Assembly (NCBI RefSeq): GCF_000175215.2 | Contig: NC_014817.1 | Span: 400,501 to 464,500, forward strand | Origin: Asticcacaulis excentricus CB 48 | GTDB taxonomy: Bacteria; Pseudomonadota; Alphaproteobacteria; Caulobacterales; Caulobacteraceae | DNA length: 64,000 nucleotides | Reading direction: 5' to 3' | Part shown: positions 39,928 to 50,829 of the stretch, piece by piece | Layout of the letters: the number at the start of each line of letters is the position of its first letter | How positions within the stretch are numbered: the first letter of the stretch is position 1 | Translations under genes and position numbers: made by a program | Notes under the pieces: model-generated | Seen by the model: the letters and a program-made list of their open reading frames with translations, nothing else | Told to the model about the DNA's origin: nothing | The model's database searches: none

Positions 39928-40986
39928 TCAGGCGGCGTCGGTCGCTTTCAAGGCCGATTTGGCACAGGTGACCATGTTGCGACCGTTATTCTTCGACTGA
40001 TAGAGGGCCTTGTCGGCGCGATCAAGCAGGTCGTAGGCGTCTTCGCCGTAGTCACGCTCGGCGATGCCAACAGAAATCGTGATCGTGCCAAGATCTTCAT
40101 TCGTGGAACGGCGCTTGAGCACGCGGGAGGCGATTTCCTGTCGCGCTTCGTTGAGCAGACGCTCGACGACAGCCATATTTTCGCTGGGGAAAATCATAGC
40201 AAATTCTTCACCGCCGTAGCGCGCGGCCATGCGTGGGGCGCGACCAATGCGCGACAGGACTGAGGCGACGTAACGCAGGACCTGATCGCCCGTCTGATGG
40301 CCCCAGGTGTCGTTGAAGCGTTTGAAATGGTCGATATCGAGAACGGCCAGAGTGATATTCTTGCCTTCGTCGCTGTCGCAGTGGCGTTCCAGCGCTTCGT
40401 CGAAGGATTTGCGATTGGCCAGATTGGTCAGGGCGTCGGTCATGGCTTCCAGGCGCACCTGATCGAGGTGTTTACGCAGACGTGCCACTTCGCGTGAGGA
40501 CTCGCTGAGGCGAACCTCGAAATGGGCGTGCTGGTTTAGGATTTGCGAGGTGGCGTCCGTCAGACGCCCGACTAGCTGGCGCAGGCGTTGTGCATCGGAA
40601 TCACCGTCGATGCTGCTGCGTGCGCCTTCTAGAGTCTCGTTATAGTCTTTCTGCGCCTTCTGGGCTTCGCTGATGACTTCGCTGACCGAGGCCAACTCAC
40701 GCGTCAGACGCAGGCCTGCGTCGCGCACTTCGTCATTCAGCTTGAGGCGGGAAATGAATTTCGAAGCGAGGCTTTCGGAGATTTCCTCGGTAATCTTCTC
40801 ACCCGAACCGATCAGGCGATGAATTTCCTGCGCCAGAGCCGAGTTGGGATCGCCCGCGACATAGAGCCAGATTTCATAATTGAGCGGCGTCGGCCAGACC
40901 CCGTGCACTTCCATAAGCCGAATGGCCTCGACTGCCAGGCTATAGGCATTGGAACTGCGAACGCTCACTTCTATGTCGTTGCTCAT
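39928..40986 (-). CDS. Diguanylate cyclase (GGDEF domain)
   Basis: 352 residues. The N-terminal ~160 residues are helical (with E-I-W-L-Y-V-A-G-D-P-N-S-A-L near residue 40) and contain a probable coiled coil (residues ~150-180); no membrane segment is seen, so it is cytosolic. The C-terminal GGDEF domain starts D-A-L-T-N-L-A-N-R-K-S-F-D and has the active signature R-Y-G-G-E-E-F. The RxxD inhibitory site normally just upstream reads R-A-P-R, so product inhibition by c-di-GMP is probably lost. It makes c-di-GMP, which in Caulobacterales controls motility and stalk/holdfast development. Confidence 0.93.
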   Translation of the reverse strand: MSNDIEVSVRSSNAYSLAVEAIRLMEVHGVWPTPLNYEIWLYVAGDPNSALAQEIHRLIGSGEKITEEISESLASKFISRLKLNDEVRDAGLRLTRELASVSEVISEAQKAQKDYNETLEGARSSIDGDSDAQRLRQLVGRLTDATSQILNQHAHFEVRLSESSREVARLRKHLDQVRLEAMTDALTNLANRKSFDEALERHCDSDEGKNITLAVLDIDHFKRFNDTWGHQTGDQVLRYVASVLSRIGRAPRMAARYGGEEFAMIFPSENMAVVERLLNEARQEIASRVLKRRSTNEDLGTITISVGIAERDYGEDAYDLLDRADKALYQSKNNGRNMVTCAKSALKATDAA

Positions 40987-41087
40987 AAAGGCTTCCTTGT
41001 GTCACGAATCGGGTGACGAGAAACACATTAAGTCAATTTCTCTGACAGGCGGTTAACGCGGGAACTTATTTTGCGTTACCCTTGCCC

Positions 41088-42593
41088 TCAGCGATAGGCG
41101 CTGCGCAGCATAAAGGCCGGCACATGGCCGCCGAAACCCTGACAGTCCGGACCTTTGGGCAGGCTGTCTTCGTTGTCTTTCAACGGAAAATCGTCAGAGA
41201 CTGCCTTTGCGCGCGGGGGCGGGGTGTCTGCCGCAGTGGATTTGCGGCGGCGCGTTTTTTTCTCCGGAGGCGGCGCGGCATCCACGACGATCTCTTCCGG
41301 GACTACGGCTTCGGTGACCGCTTCAACGGCCGATTCGCCCTTGCGACCGCGTTCACGGCGCGGGCGAGCCGAACGGTCGCGCTCAGTGCGTTCACCGCGA
41401 CCGCGCGCAGGCTTTTCGCGCTCTGGACGCGCATCGGCCAGCGGGCTCCAATCGACATCCAGCTCCAGCGTATTCGGCTCTTTCTTGATGAGCTTCAGAA
41501 CCTTATCGTAGTTCTTTTCATCGTTGGGCGCGAGGATGAGATAGGCTTCGCCCGTGCGACCGGCGCGGCCCGTGCGGCCAATACGGTGTACATAGTCATC
41601 GGCATGGTGTGGCACATCGAAATTGAAGACGTGGCTGACGCTGGGGATATCCAGCCCGCGCGCCGCGACGTCAGAAGCCACCAGCAGTTTCAGTTCACCA
41701 CTGCGGAAGGCATCGAGCGTCTTCATGCGCAAGGACTGATCCAGATCGCCATGGATGGGGGCCGCATTAAAGCCGTGTACCGACAGAGACTTGGCGACGA
41801 TATCGACATCGGTCTTGCGGTTGCAGAAGACGATGCCGTTATTGATCTCCAGCTGCCCGATGAGGGTGCGCAGCGCCAGACGCTTGGCCTTGGCCAGCAG
41901 TTTGGAATCGCCCGAAGGCACGCGATAGACGTACTGGGTGATATTTTCGTTGGTTGTCGCCGGGCGTGAGACTTCGATGCGGACCGGGTTCTTCAGGAAC
42001 TGCTCGGTCAGACGCGTGATTTCCGGCGGCATGGTCGCTGAGAAGAACAGGGTCTGACGAGACGGCGGTGTCAGCTTGAAGATGCGTTCGATGTCGGGGA
42101 TGAAGCCCATGTCGAGCATTCGGTCAGCTTCGTCAACCACCATCAGCTGTACGCCGTTGAGCATCACCTTGGAGCGTTCAAACAGGTCGAGCAGACGGCC
42201 CGGCGTGGCGATCAGGACATCGACGCCCTTGTCCAGCTTGGCCACCTGATCGGCCATGGAGACGCCGCCGATGAGCAGGGCCCAGTTGAGCTTGCAATAT
42301 TTGGCATATTTCTCAAACGCTTCGGCCACCTGATCGGCCAGTTCGCGGGTCGGTGCCAGCACGATGGCACGCGGCATCCGGGCGCGCGAACGACCCGAAG
42401 CCAGCTTTTCGATCATCGGCAGGGTAAAGGCCGCTGTCTTACCGGTGCCGGTTTGGGCGATTCCCAGAACGTCCAGTCCGATCAGGGCGATGGGTATGGC
42501 CTGTTCCTGAATGGCGGTCGGCGTATCATAGCCGGTATCGGCTACGGCTTTCAGGATATCGGGGTTCAGGCCTAGATCGGTAAATTTGGTCAT
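41088..42593 (-). CDS. rhlE: DEAD-box RNA helicase, RhlE type
   Basis: 501 residues. Q-motif F-x-D-L-G-L ... P-T-A-I-Q; Walker A A-Q-T-G-T-G-K-T; A-P-T-R-E-L; D-E-A-D-R-M-L; S-A-T; and the C-terminal H-R-I-G-R-T-G-R-A. A basic, Arg/Glu-rich tail of ~130 residues (many R-E-R and R-R repeats) binds RNA. RhlE helicases act in ribosome assembly and RNA decay in the cold. It is flanked by monocistronic neighbours. Confidence 0.95.
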   Translation of the reverse strand: MTKFTDLGLNPDILKAVADTGYDTPTAIQEQAIPIALIGLDVLGIAQTGTGKTAAFTLPMIEKLASGRSRARMPRAIVLAPTRELADQVAEAFEKYAKYCKLNWALLIGGVSMADQVAKLDKGVDVLIATPGRLLDLFERSKVMLNGVQLMVVDEADRMLDMGFIPDIERIFKLTPPSRQTLFFSATMPPEITRLTEQFLKNPVRIEVSRPATTNENITQYVYRVPSGDSKLLAKAKRLALRTLIGQLEINNGIVFCNRKTDVDIVAKSLSVHGFNAAPIHGDLDQSLRMKTLDAFRSGELKLLVASDVAARGLDIPSVSHVFNFDVPHHADDYVHRIGRTGRAGRTGEAYLILAPNDEKNYDKVLKLIKKEPNTLELDVDWSPLADARPEREKPARGRGERTERDRSARPRRERGRKGESAVEAVTEAVVPEEIVVDAAPPPEKKTRRRKSTAADTPPPRAKAVSDDFPLKDNEDSLPKGPDCQGFGGHVPAFMLRSAYR

Positions 42594-42745
42594 TCAGCTT
42601 TGAAGGGTTGCCGTTTCGGACAGTCGCAGGAAAAATCAGCCGCCGCGTAAGCGCGGACACGGCGATAAATACGCCGGTAAAGGCTTTGCGGCCTCTAGTA
42701 TCAGATTTTACATAAAAGGACAGAGATTTATTGCGCTGCGGCGGC

Positions 42746-44824
<2,079 letters not shown>

Positions 44825-44893
44825 GCGCGTACTGTGTACCGATTCGGTGAATTTCCATCCGGCAGGCGATGGAGGGCGTGAACAATCCATAAA

Positions 44894-44927
44894 CAAAAAA
44901 GCCGCAAACCCAAAGGGGTTTGCGGCT
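44894..44927 (-). terminator. Terminator of the first TorF porin gene
   Basis: On the minus strand AGCCGCAAACCC pairs with GGGTTTGCGGCT (12 bp perfect, 4-nt loop), followed by a T6 run. It lies 41 bp after the porin stop, and runs up against the parE start region. Confidence 0.93.
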
Positions 44928-44967
44928 GATTTCTGTGGCTTAATGCCAGATGGATTAGCCTAAAGGC

Positions 44968-45639
44968 TTAGAACGCCGCCTTGAGGGTCACAGCGATCTG
45001 CTCCTTCATGTTGTTGCGACCATCTGCGGTCCAACCCAGATCGTGGTCGCCGGTGTCCCAGTAGCGGACGTCGAGTGACAGGTTCTGGGTCAGTGCGTAG
45101 CCCGCACCGATGTTCCAGGTGGTGTAGTCACCGTTGGTCAGTTCCTGCTTACCCATGGCACCCGAAACCGACCACTTTTCGGTCAGCGGGTAAGCCGCGT
45201 TCAGCTCATAGTAAGGATTTTCCAGCGTCTCCCAGTTGGTGTACATGGCGGCACCAATCGTACCCTTACCCATCGGGTGCGTGAAACCAGCCTTCAGCTC
45301 GCCGAAGTTCAAGGCGTCTTCGTCCGGATAGGCGTAATAGATAGCGCCGAAGTCGAACGACCAGTTGCCAACGGTCGGCTTCAGGCCAGCGTACAGATCA
45401 ACTTCCAGCGAAGCGTCCGAGCCGAAATCGACGTTCGAAGCCCAAGTGCCAGCGTAGAACGAACCGTTGGTGTAGTCGATACCACCCTGAACAGCGGCTT
45501 CCTTGTTCGACTGCGAGATACCGCGCCAGACATAGTTATTGGTGGCGGCGATGTTGTAGCTGAGGGCGCCTTCAGCGGAGGCGGCACCTGCGACCAGAGC
45601 GCTGGCTGCGATCGTAGCGGCGAGGAGGAACTTCTTCAT
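44968..45639 (-). CDS. TorF family putative porin, paralogue 1
   Basis: 223 residues with a signal peptide (K-K-F-L-L-A-A-T-I-A-A-S-A-L-V-A-G-A-A-S-A). The mature protein has alternating aromatic beta strands (Y-N-I-A-A-T-N-N-Y-V-W-R-G-I-S-Q, Y-A-G-T-W-A-S-N-V-D-F) and a C-terminal phenylalanine preceded by V-T-L-K-A-A-F, typical of an outer-membrane barrel. The family (TIGR02001) is uncharacterised functionally. A close paralogue lies 370 bp upstream; terminator at 44894. Confidence 0.87.
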   Translation of the reverse strand: MKKFLLAATIAASALVAGAASAEGALSYNIAATNNYVWRGISQSNKEAAVQGGIDYTNGSFYAGTWASNVDFGSDASLEVDLYAGLKPTVGNWSFDFGAIYYAYPDEDALNFGELKAGFTHPMGKGTIGAAMYTNWETLENPYYELNAAYPLTEKWSVSGAMGKQELTNGDYTTWNIGAGYALTQNLSLDVRYWDTGDHDLGWTADGRNNMKEQIAVTLKAAF

Positions 45640-46010
45640 GGTCTGTATCCTGTTTTATGGTTCAGATTATAGGCCGCAGTACGCAGCTGCGGTGTAAATC
45701 GATAATGAATGTAGCAATTTTTACGCTGCGTACTACCCCCTGCGGAAGGTTTGGCAGCGCTTGATGTAAAATTGTCACGAATCTCTAACGCGATGTTCAC
45801 AAGCTATAAATTCAATTATATAATTGAAATTAAATAATAAAAATTGAATTTCAGGTGGCCTTTCTCCTCTATGTGTTGCAAATGTGGCGAGGTTTTCCTG
45901 CGGCGCAGCGTTACTTTTGCGCCGCAGTGCGCAAAAAGCGAATGGGCCGCAACCCAAGAAACCGCCTGCGCGAGTCGCGGGCGGTTTCCTGATCAAACCG
46001 TATCTACGTC
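45640..46010. promoter_or_regulatory. Promoter region of TorF paralogue 1 with inverted repeats
   Basis: 371 bp, partly very AT-rich (45790-45850). Near the gene a TATAAT-like -10 (45666-45671, minus strand) is visible, plus an inverted pair GCAGTACGCAGC (45676-45687) and GCTGCGTACTAC (45725-45736), 11 of 12 matching. A perfect CTGCGGCGCA/TGCGCCGCAG hairpin lies at 45898-45927, and the hairpin after paralogue 2 at 45958-45988. Confidence 0.55.
45958..45988 (-). terminator. Hairpin after TorF paralogue 2
   Basis: GAAACCGCC-GCG pairs with CGC-GGCGGTTTC (12 pairs, one bulge on each side), 22 bp after the paralogue 2 stop on the minus strand. The following bases are not a clean T-run, so termination may be partial. 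Confidence 0.6.
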
Positions 46011-46646
46011 TTAAAACGCGGCCTTCAGGCTTAGAACTACACGTTCGTCGCTGTAGCGTGTATCGACGTCGGTATCGTGGTAACGCAGGTCGACAGACAG
46101 GTTGGAGGTGAGGGCGTAAGCGCCGCCAAGGTTCCAGGTGCTGTAGGTGCCATAGTCACCAAATGCGCCGGAAACGGACACTTTATCGGTTAGGGGATAG
46201 GCGGCGTTGACTTCGAAATAGTCTTCGAAATTATCATCTGTGTTTAAATAGGCCGCCGCACCGATTGTGCCCTTGCCGAGGGGGTGGCTAACGCCCAGTT
46301 TGACCTCCTCAAAATTCAGGTCGTCTTCCTGCGGATAGAGATAAGCCAGCACGCCGATGTCGAAGGTAAAATTACCTGCTGTGGGCTTCACCCCTGCGTA
46401 AAGGTCCAGCTCATAGTCGGCCTTGCCACCGAATTCGACGTTTGATGCCCAAGTGCCGGCGTAAAACATACCGTTGGTGTAATCGATGCCGCCCTGAATG
46501 GCCGCATTTTCATCGGTCTGGGTGACGCCACGCCACACGTAGTCGGTGGTAACCCCGATATTATAGCTGACCGTACTTTCGGCCGAGGCGGCGCCCGCTG
46601 TGAATAGAGCCGTAGTGGCCGCGGCAATGATAATTACTTTTTTCAT
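46011..46646 (-). CDS. TorF family putative porin, paralogue 2
   Basis: 211 residues from the ATG at 46646 (GAGGAAG seven bases upstream); the longer frame to 46745 lacks support. Signal peptide K-K-V-I-I-I-A-A-A-T-T-A-L-F-T-A-G-A-A-S-A. It repeats the same core as paralogue 1 (Y-V-W-R-G-V-T-Q, Y-A-G-T-W-A-S-N-V-E-F, P-L-G-K-G-T-I-G-A-A-A-Y) and ends L-K-A-A-F. The pair is a tandem duplication with conserved barrel ends and varied loops. Substrate unknown; both lie next to the ammonium/glutamine genes. Confidence 0.87.
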   Translation of the reverse strand: MKKVIIIAAATTALFTAGAASAESTVSYNIGVTTDYVWRGVTQTDENAAIQGGIDYTNGMFYAGTWASNVEFGGKADYELDLYAGVKPTAGNFTFDIGVLAYLYPQEDDLNFEEVKLGVSHPLGKGTIGAAAYLNTDDNFEDYFEVNAAYPLTDKVSVSGAFGDYGTYSTWNLGGAYALTSNLSVDLRYHDTDVDTRYSDERVVLSLKAAF

Positions 46647-46849
46647 GATGACTTCCTCATTTTTTAATGGAGCCACCTGAACGCTCCTCCTGCATAGTAT
46701 TGGCGCCGTGAAAAATTTTACGACGCCATCAGGTTCATTGTACATGCGAGAAAAGAAATTTCTATTGCGTGGTTAATAAACAAATGACGTGTAACAAAAA
46801 TGCAAAGTTCTAAACAATAGCGTTGAGAGATACTATTTTAAATTTAGAT

Positions 46850-46880
46850 AAAAAAAATGGAGCGCCCGAAAGCGCTCCAT
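46850..46880 (-). terminator. Terminator of amtB
   Basis: On the minus strand ATGGAGCGC pairs with GCGCTCCAT (9 bp), followed by a seven-T run. It lies 27 bp after the amtB stop. Confidence 0.9.
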
Positions 46881-46907
46881 CTGTATCACGGATTTTGTAT
46901 TTAAGTA

Positions 46908-48347
46908 TTAGTGATGCACTTCGTCATGGAGAGCCGAGTCTAGACCCGCTTCTTCATCCGCTTCCGACACGCGCAGGCCCGTAGTGAACTTGCATATGAC
47001 GAGGATGACAAGAGTGCCGATGGCCGACCACAGGATAGTGTAGACAAGACCCATGACCTGCGTAAGGACGCTGGCACCTTCCGACAGGCTGTTGATCGCC
47101 GGGTCGGCAAACACGCCTGTCAGGATAGCGCCGAGTGCACCGCCCGCACCGTGGATGCCGAAAGCGTCCAGCGAATCGTCGTAGCCGAGCAGCTTCTTGA
47201 CCCACGAAGCGAAGACGTAGCAGACCGGACCCGCGATCAGGCCAATGATCAGGGCGCCCGTCGGGTTGACGAAGCCCGCAGCCGGGGTGATAGCGACCAG
47301 ACCTGCCACCAGACCAGACAGGATGCCGAGCAGCGACGGCTTGCGACGTATGGTCCATTCGACCAGCTTCCACGACAGGGCCGCCGCGAGTGCCGCCAGG
47401 ATCGTGTTGAGCAGAGCAGCTGCACCGATGCCGTCCGGAGTCCAGGCCGAGCCGGCGTTGAAGCCGATCCAGCCGACGAACAGGAGGGCGGCACCAATCA
47501 TAACGAAGATCAGGTTGTTCGGCGCCATTTCTTCGGTGCCATAGCCCTTACGACGGCCGAGGAAGAGAGCCGCAACCAGACCGGCCACACCGGAGTTCAC
47601 GTGAACAACGGCACCACCGGCGAAGTCGAGCACGCCCATGCTGCCCATGAAGCCGCCGCCCCACACTTGGTGACAGATCGGTGCGTAGACGAAGACCGAC
47701 CAAAGGGCCATGAACAATAGCAGACCCGACAGTTTGATACGCTCGGCGAAGGCGCCGGTGATCAGGGCCGGAGTGATGATCGCAAAGGTCATCTGATAGG
47801 AGATCCACAGCATTTCAGGCAGGCCGGGGGCCAGATTGAAAGCCGTATCCTTGGTGACGCCCTTCAGCAGGACCGTATCAAAACCGCCGATGAACTTGTT
47901 GACGGTCTCGGCCGGAAGTCCCAATAGCGCCTTGTCAGCCACCCCGAAGGACAGGCTGTAACCGACAACATACCAGAGGATGCCGGCGACGCACGACACG
48001 GCGACGGATTGCGTCACAGTGGCGATGACGTTCTTTTTACGCACCATGCCGCCGTAGAAAAGGGCCAGACCCGGCAGGGTCATCATAAGCACGAGGGCAG
48101 TCGAAAGGAAGACGAAGGACGAGGACGCGAGGTCCAGTTCCAACGGCTTCTGGTGAGCGAGCAGGGTTGGAGCCGGCGGTTCGGCTGCAGCCGCTTCAGC
48201 CGGAGCGGCCTCTGAGGCCGGAGCCGCTTCCGAAACCGCAGCTTCGGAAGTGACAGCCGCCGCGTGGGCGACGGTGACGACCGGAGCCGCCATGAGGAGG
48301 GTTGCGGAGGCCGCAAGCACCTTTGAGAGTTTAATCCACGTTTTCAA
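46908..48347 (-). CDS. amtB: Ammonium transporter AmtB
   Basis: 479 residues from a TTG at 48347, supported by AAGGGGG nine bases upstream. Signal peptide, then an Ala/Pro/Glu-rich stretch (~30-65) before eleven membrane helices. The family's pore histidines are present: I-C-H-Q-V-W-G-G-G-F-M (first) and F-G-I-H-G-A-G-G (second), with D-F-A-G-G-A-V-V-H nearby. It conducts ammonium across the inner membrane. It is normally paired with a glnK gene, but here the only PII gene (glnB) is 1.8 kb away beyond glnA, so the PII regulator that gates it is uncertain. Confidence 0.95.
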   Translation of the reverse strand: MKTWIKLSKVLAASATLLMAAPVVTVAHAAAVTSEAAVSEAAPASEAAPAEAAAAEPPAPTLLAHQKPLELDLASSSFVFLSTALVLMMTLPGLALFYGGMVRKKNVIATVTQSVAVSCVAGILWYVVGYSLSFGVADKALLGLPAETVNKFIGGFDTVLLKGVTKDTAFNLAPGLPEMLWISYQMTFAIITPALITGAFAERIKLSGLLLFMALWSVFVYAPICHQVWGGGFMGSMGVLDFAGGAVVHVNSGVAGLVAALFLGRRKGYGTEEMAPNNLIFVMIGAALLFVGWIGFNAGSAWTPDGIGAAALLNTILAALAAALSWKLVEWTIRRKPSLLGILSGLVAGLVAITPAAGFVNPTGALIIGLIAGPVCYVFASWVKKLLGYDDSLDAFGIHGAGGALGAILTGVFADPAINSLSEGASVLTQVMGLVYTILWSAIGTLVILVICKFTTGLRVSEADEEAGLDSALHDEVHH

Positions 48348-48680
48348 GTTATCCCCCTTGGATAAGCGGATGTTGCACTGGCGAAGAGTGCCGCCATCCG
48401 ATTGTTTCGCAAAGGGTTTTATTGAGACCTGAGGCAGAGAGCGGGCGTCGCGGAGCGCAATGCGTCATTTATGTGTCAATATGGCCGCCTTAAACGCGCA
48501 AACCCAGAAAAACGTTTTGGTAACATATGAGACTATAAAGGTATCGCTTGAAATTAAATCTGGAACCGACATGACGTAACGGTACCAAGTGGTGGGCTTT
48601 GTCGCCAAATACAAACAAGCCGCTCCTTTTCAGGAGCGGCTTGTTCTTTGAAATCAACCCCTTGCAGGGAGATATTCAGC
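48348..48680. promoter_or_regulatory. amtB promoter region and glnA terminator
   Basis: 333 bp. Next to glnA lies its terminator (48614-48645). The rest should hold the amtB promoter; no TGGC-N8-TGC sigma-54 site was found by eye, nor a clear -35/-10. Confidence 0.45.
48614..48645 (-). terminator. Terminator of glnB-glnA
   Basis: AACAAGCCGCTCC pairs perfectly with GGAGCGGCTTGTT (13 bp), with a 6-nt loop, 35 bp after the glnA stop. The T-run on the minus strand is short (TT-G-T). Confidence 0.85.
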
Positions 48681-50087
48681 TTAGCCTTTGTAGTACATCT
48701 CGAACTCGATCGGGTGCGGACGCAGTTCGAAGGCCATCACTTCTTCCATTTTCAGTTCAATGTAGGAGTCGATGAAGTCGTCGTCGAACACGCCACCCTT
48801 CTTGAGGAAGGCGCGGTCCTTGTCGAGGTTGTCGAGGGCTTCACGCAGGCTGCCGCAGACTTCCGGAACGGCCTTTTGCTCTTGCGGCGGCAGGTCGTAC
48901 AGGTTTTTGTCGGCCGCGGGGCCCGGATCGATACGGTTTTCGATACCGTCGAGACCAGCCATCAGCAGCGCTGTGAACGTCAGGTAGGGGTTGCCCAGCG
49001 GATCGGGGAAGCGCGCTTCGATACGCTTGCCCTTCGGAGAGGAGACCCACGGAATGCGGATCGAGGCGGAACGGTTACGCGACGAATAGGCCAGCTTCAC
49101 CGGAGCTTCGTAGCCCGGAACCAGACGCTTGTAGGAGTTGGTCGTCGGGTTGGCGAAGGCGTTGATGGCCTTGGCGTGCTTGATGATGCCGCCGATGTAC
49201 CACAGGCACAGGTCCGACAGACCGGCATACTTGTCGCCGGCGAACAGCGGCTTGCCGTTCTTCCAGATCGACTGGTGCACGTGCATACCCGAACCGTTGT
49301 CACCGAACATCGGCTTCGGCATGAAGGTCGCGGTCTTGCCGTAGGCGTGGGCGACGTTCTGCACGACGTACTTGTAGAGCTGGGTACGGTCGGCCATGGT
49401 GAGCATGTCCGAGAATTTCAGGCCAAGCTCGTGTTGGGCCGGAGCCACTTCGTGGTGGTGCTTTTCCGGTTCCATGCCCAGTTCCCCCATGACGGCGAGC
49501 ATTTCGCCGCGCAGGTCCTGACAGGAGTCCACCGGGTTGACCGGGAAGTAGCCGCCCTTCGGGCCCGGACGGTGACCCATATTGCCTTCGGCGTATTCCT
49601 TGGCTGAGTTGATCGGCAGTTCCGAAGAGTCGAAGGAGAAGCCGGTGTTGTTCGGCGCGATCGACCAGCGGACGTCGTCAAACAGGAAGAATTCGGCTTC
49701 CGGACCGAAATAGACGGTGTCGCCGATACCGGCCGACTGTACGTAGGCGAGCGCCTTTTTGGCGATCGAGCGCGGGTCGCGGTTATATGGCTCGTTGGTG
49801 TCCGGATTGATAACGTCGCAGAACAGGAAGAGGGTGGTCTGCTGATAGAACGGATCGATATAGGCCGTCTTCAGGTCCGGGCGCAGCTTCATGTCGGATT
49901 CGTTGATGGCCTTCCAGCCGGCGATCGACGAACCGTCGAACATGGTGCCGTCATTGAGGAAGTCTTCATCGACGAGATCGATGTCGAAGGTCACATGCTG
50001 CATCTTGCCGCGAACGTCGGTGAAGCGAACGTCAACGTACTTGACGTCCTTTTCCTTGATGAGCTTGAGAATGTCTGCTGCGGTCAT
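48681..50087 (-). CDS. glnA: Glutamine synthetase type I
   Basis: 468 residues, standard GSI length. N-terminal beta-grasp V-D-V-R-F-T-D-V-R-G-K-M-Q-H; catalytic metal and substrate segments E-A-E-F-F-L-F-D, G-D-N-G-S-G-M-H-V-H-Q-S-I-W, N-P-T-T-N-S-Y-K-R-L-V-P-G-Y-E-A-P; and the adenylylation loop N-L-Y-D-L-P-P, whose Tyr is the site of GlnE control. It makes glutamine from glutamate, ammonium and ATP. glnB lies 42 bp upstream on the same strand, so the two form one operon. Confidence 0.98.
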   Translation of the reverse strand: MTAADILKLIKEKDVKYVDVRFTDVRGKMQHVTFDIDLVDEDFLNDGTMFDGSSIAGWKAINESDMKLRPDLKTAYIDPFYQQTTLFLFCDVINPDTNEPYNRDPRSIAKKALAYVQSAGIGDTVYFGPEAEFFLFDDVRWSIAPNNTGFSFDSSELPINSAKEYAEGNMGHRPGPKGGYFPVNPVDSCQDLRGEMLAVMGELGMEPEKHHHEVAPAQHELGLKFSDMLTMADRTQLYKYVVQNVAHAYGKTATFMPKPMFGDNGSGMHVHQSIWKNGKPLFAGDKYAGLSDLCLWYIGGIIKHAKAINAFANPTTNSYKRLVPGYEAPVKLAYSSRNRSASIRIPWVSSPKGKRIEARFPDPLGNPYLTFTALLMAGLDGIENRIDPGPAADKNLYDLPPQEQKAVPEVCGSLREALDNLDKDRAFLKKGGVFDDDFIDSYIELKMEEVMAFELRPHPIEFEMYYKG

Positions 50088-50129
50088 TTTTTGACGCCCT
50101 GGGTTTTTGGTTGGGTAGTTTGGAGAAGA

Positions 50130-50468
50130 TCAGACCGCTTGCGGTCCGGACTCCCCGGTGCGGATGCGAACGACATCGATGACGTCGCTCACAAAAATCT
50201 TGCCGTCGCCAATCTTGCCCGTGCGTGCGGCGGTCTGGATGGCCTCAAGTGCGGCCGGTGCCAGATCGTCGGCAACCACGAGTTCAATTTTGATCTTCGG
50301 CAGAAAATCAACAACATATTCCGCACCCCTGTAGAGTTCGGAATGTCCTTTCTGGCGGCCGTAGCCCTTGGCTTCCAGAACGGTCATACCCTGCACGCCG
50401 ATTTCCTGAAGGGCTTCCTTCACTTCGTCCAGCTTGAAAGGTTTGATAACAGCTTCGATCTTTTTCAT
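50130..50468 (-). CDS. glnB: Nitrogen regulatory protein PII
   Basis: 112 residues from the ATG at 50468 (an in-frame TTG two codons upstream is less likely). PII signatures: M-K-K-I-E-A-V-I-K-P-F-K-L-D-E-V-K-E-A-L, the T-loop with the uridylylated Tyr in H-S-E-L-Y-R-G-A-E-Y, and the B-loop T-G-K-I-G-D-G-K-I-F-V. It senses 2-oxoglutarate and ATP/ADP and tunes GlnE, NtrB and AmtB. Upstream of glnA, the usual alphaproteobacterial order. Confidence 0.97.
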   Translation of the reverse strand: MKKIEAVIKPFKLDEVKEALQEIGVQGMTVLEAKGYGRQKGHSELYRGAEYVVDFLPKIKIELVVADDLAPAALEAIQTAARTGKIGDGKIFVSDVIDVVRIRTGESGPQAV

Positions 50469-50829
50469 GAGCAATCCTGATCACGACCGTTAACAGCGAA
50501 AATCTTTTGCATTGCGACAGAATGCAAGCCAGATTCCGGTGAAACAGCTCACTTGACTGTAAAGATTTATTACGATGCGTGAGCGCACCCGTCCTGCCTT
50601 TAGACCCAGACGGGAGCGAATTCAAAAGGAAAATACGCCTGTTAGCTGATTTCCCCTATTCGGTGTCCGCTTATAGGCGCAGCGCAACCCGATATGATTG
50701 CGCTTGAAATTAAATGCAGTCGTGGATCAGGTAAAGTTTAAAACGAAACGCACCCAACAAAAGCGTCTAAAGCCTGAGAGAGCCCCGCCGCGAAGGACGG
50801 GGCGTGAGCATACGTCAGAAAGTTGTCCC
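50469..50829. promoter_or_regulatory. glnB promoter region with a palindrome
   Basis: 361 bp without a gene. A perfect inverted repeat TTGCATT-GCGACAG-AATGCAA (50507-50527) lies ~40 bp before the glnB start; its TGCA-N11-TGCA spacing is two bases longer than the NtrC consensus. Toward the TonB gene, near 50784-50804, GCCCCG/CGGGGC may be a weak terminator of that gene. Confidence 0.5.

Noticed and set aside
48348..50640. Sigma-54 (-24/-12) promoters for amtB and glnB
   Set aside because: No TGGC-N8-TGC element with correct spacing could be found by eye on the relevant strand.
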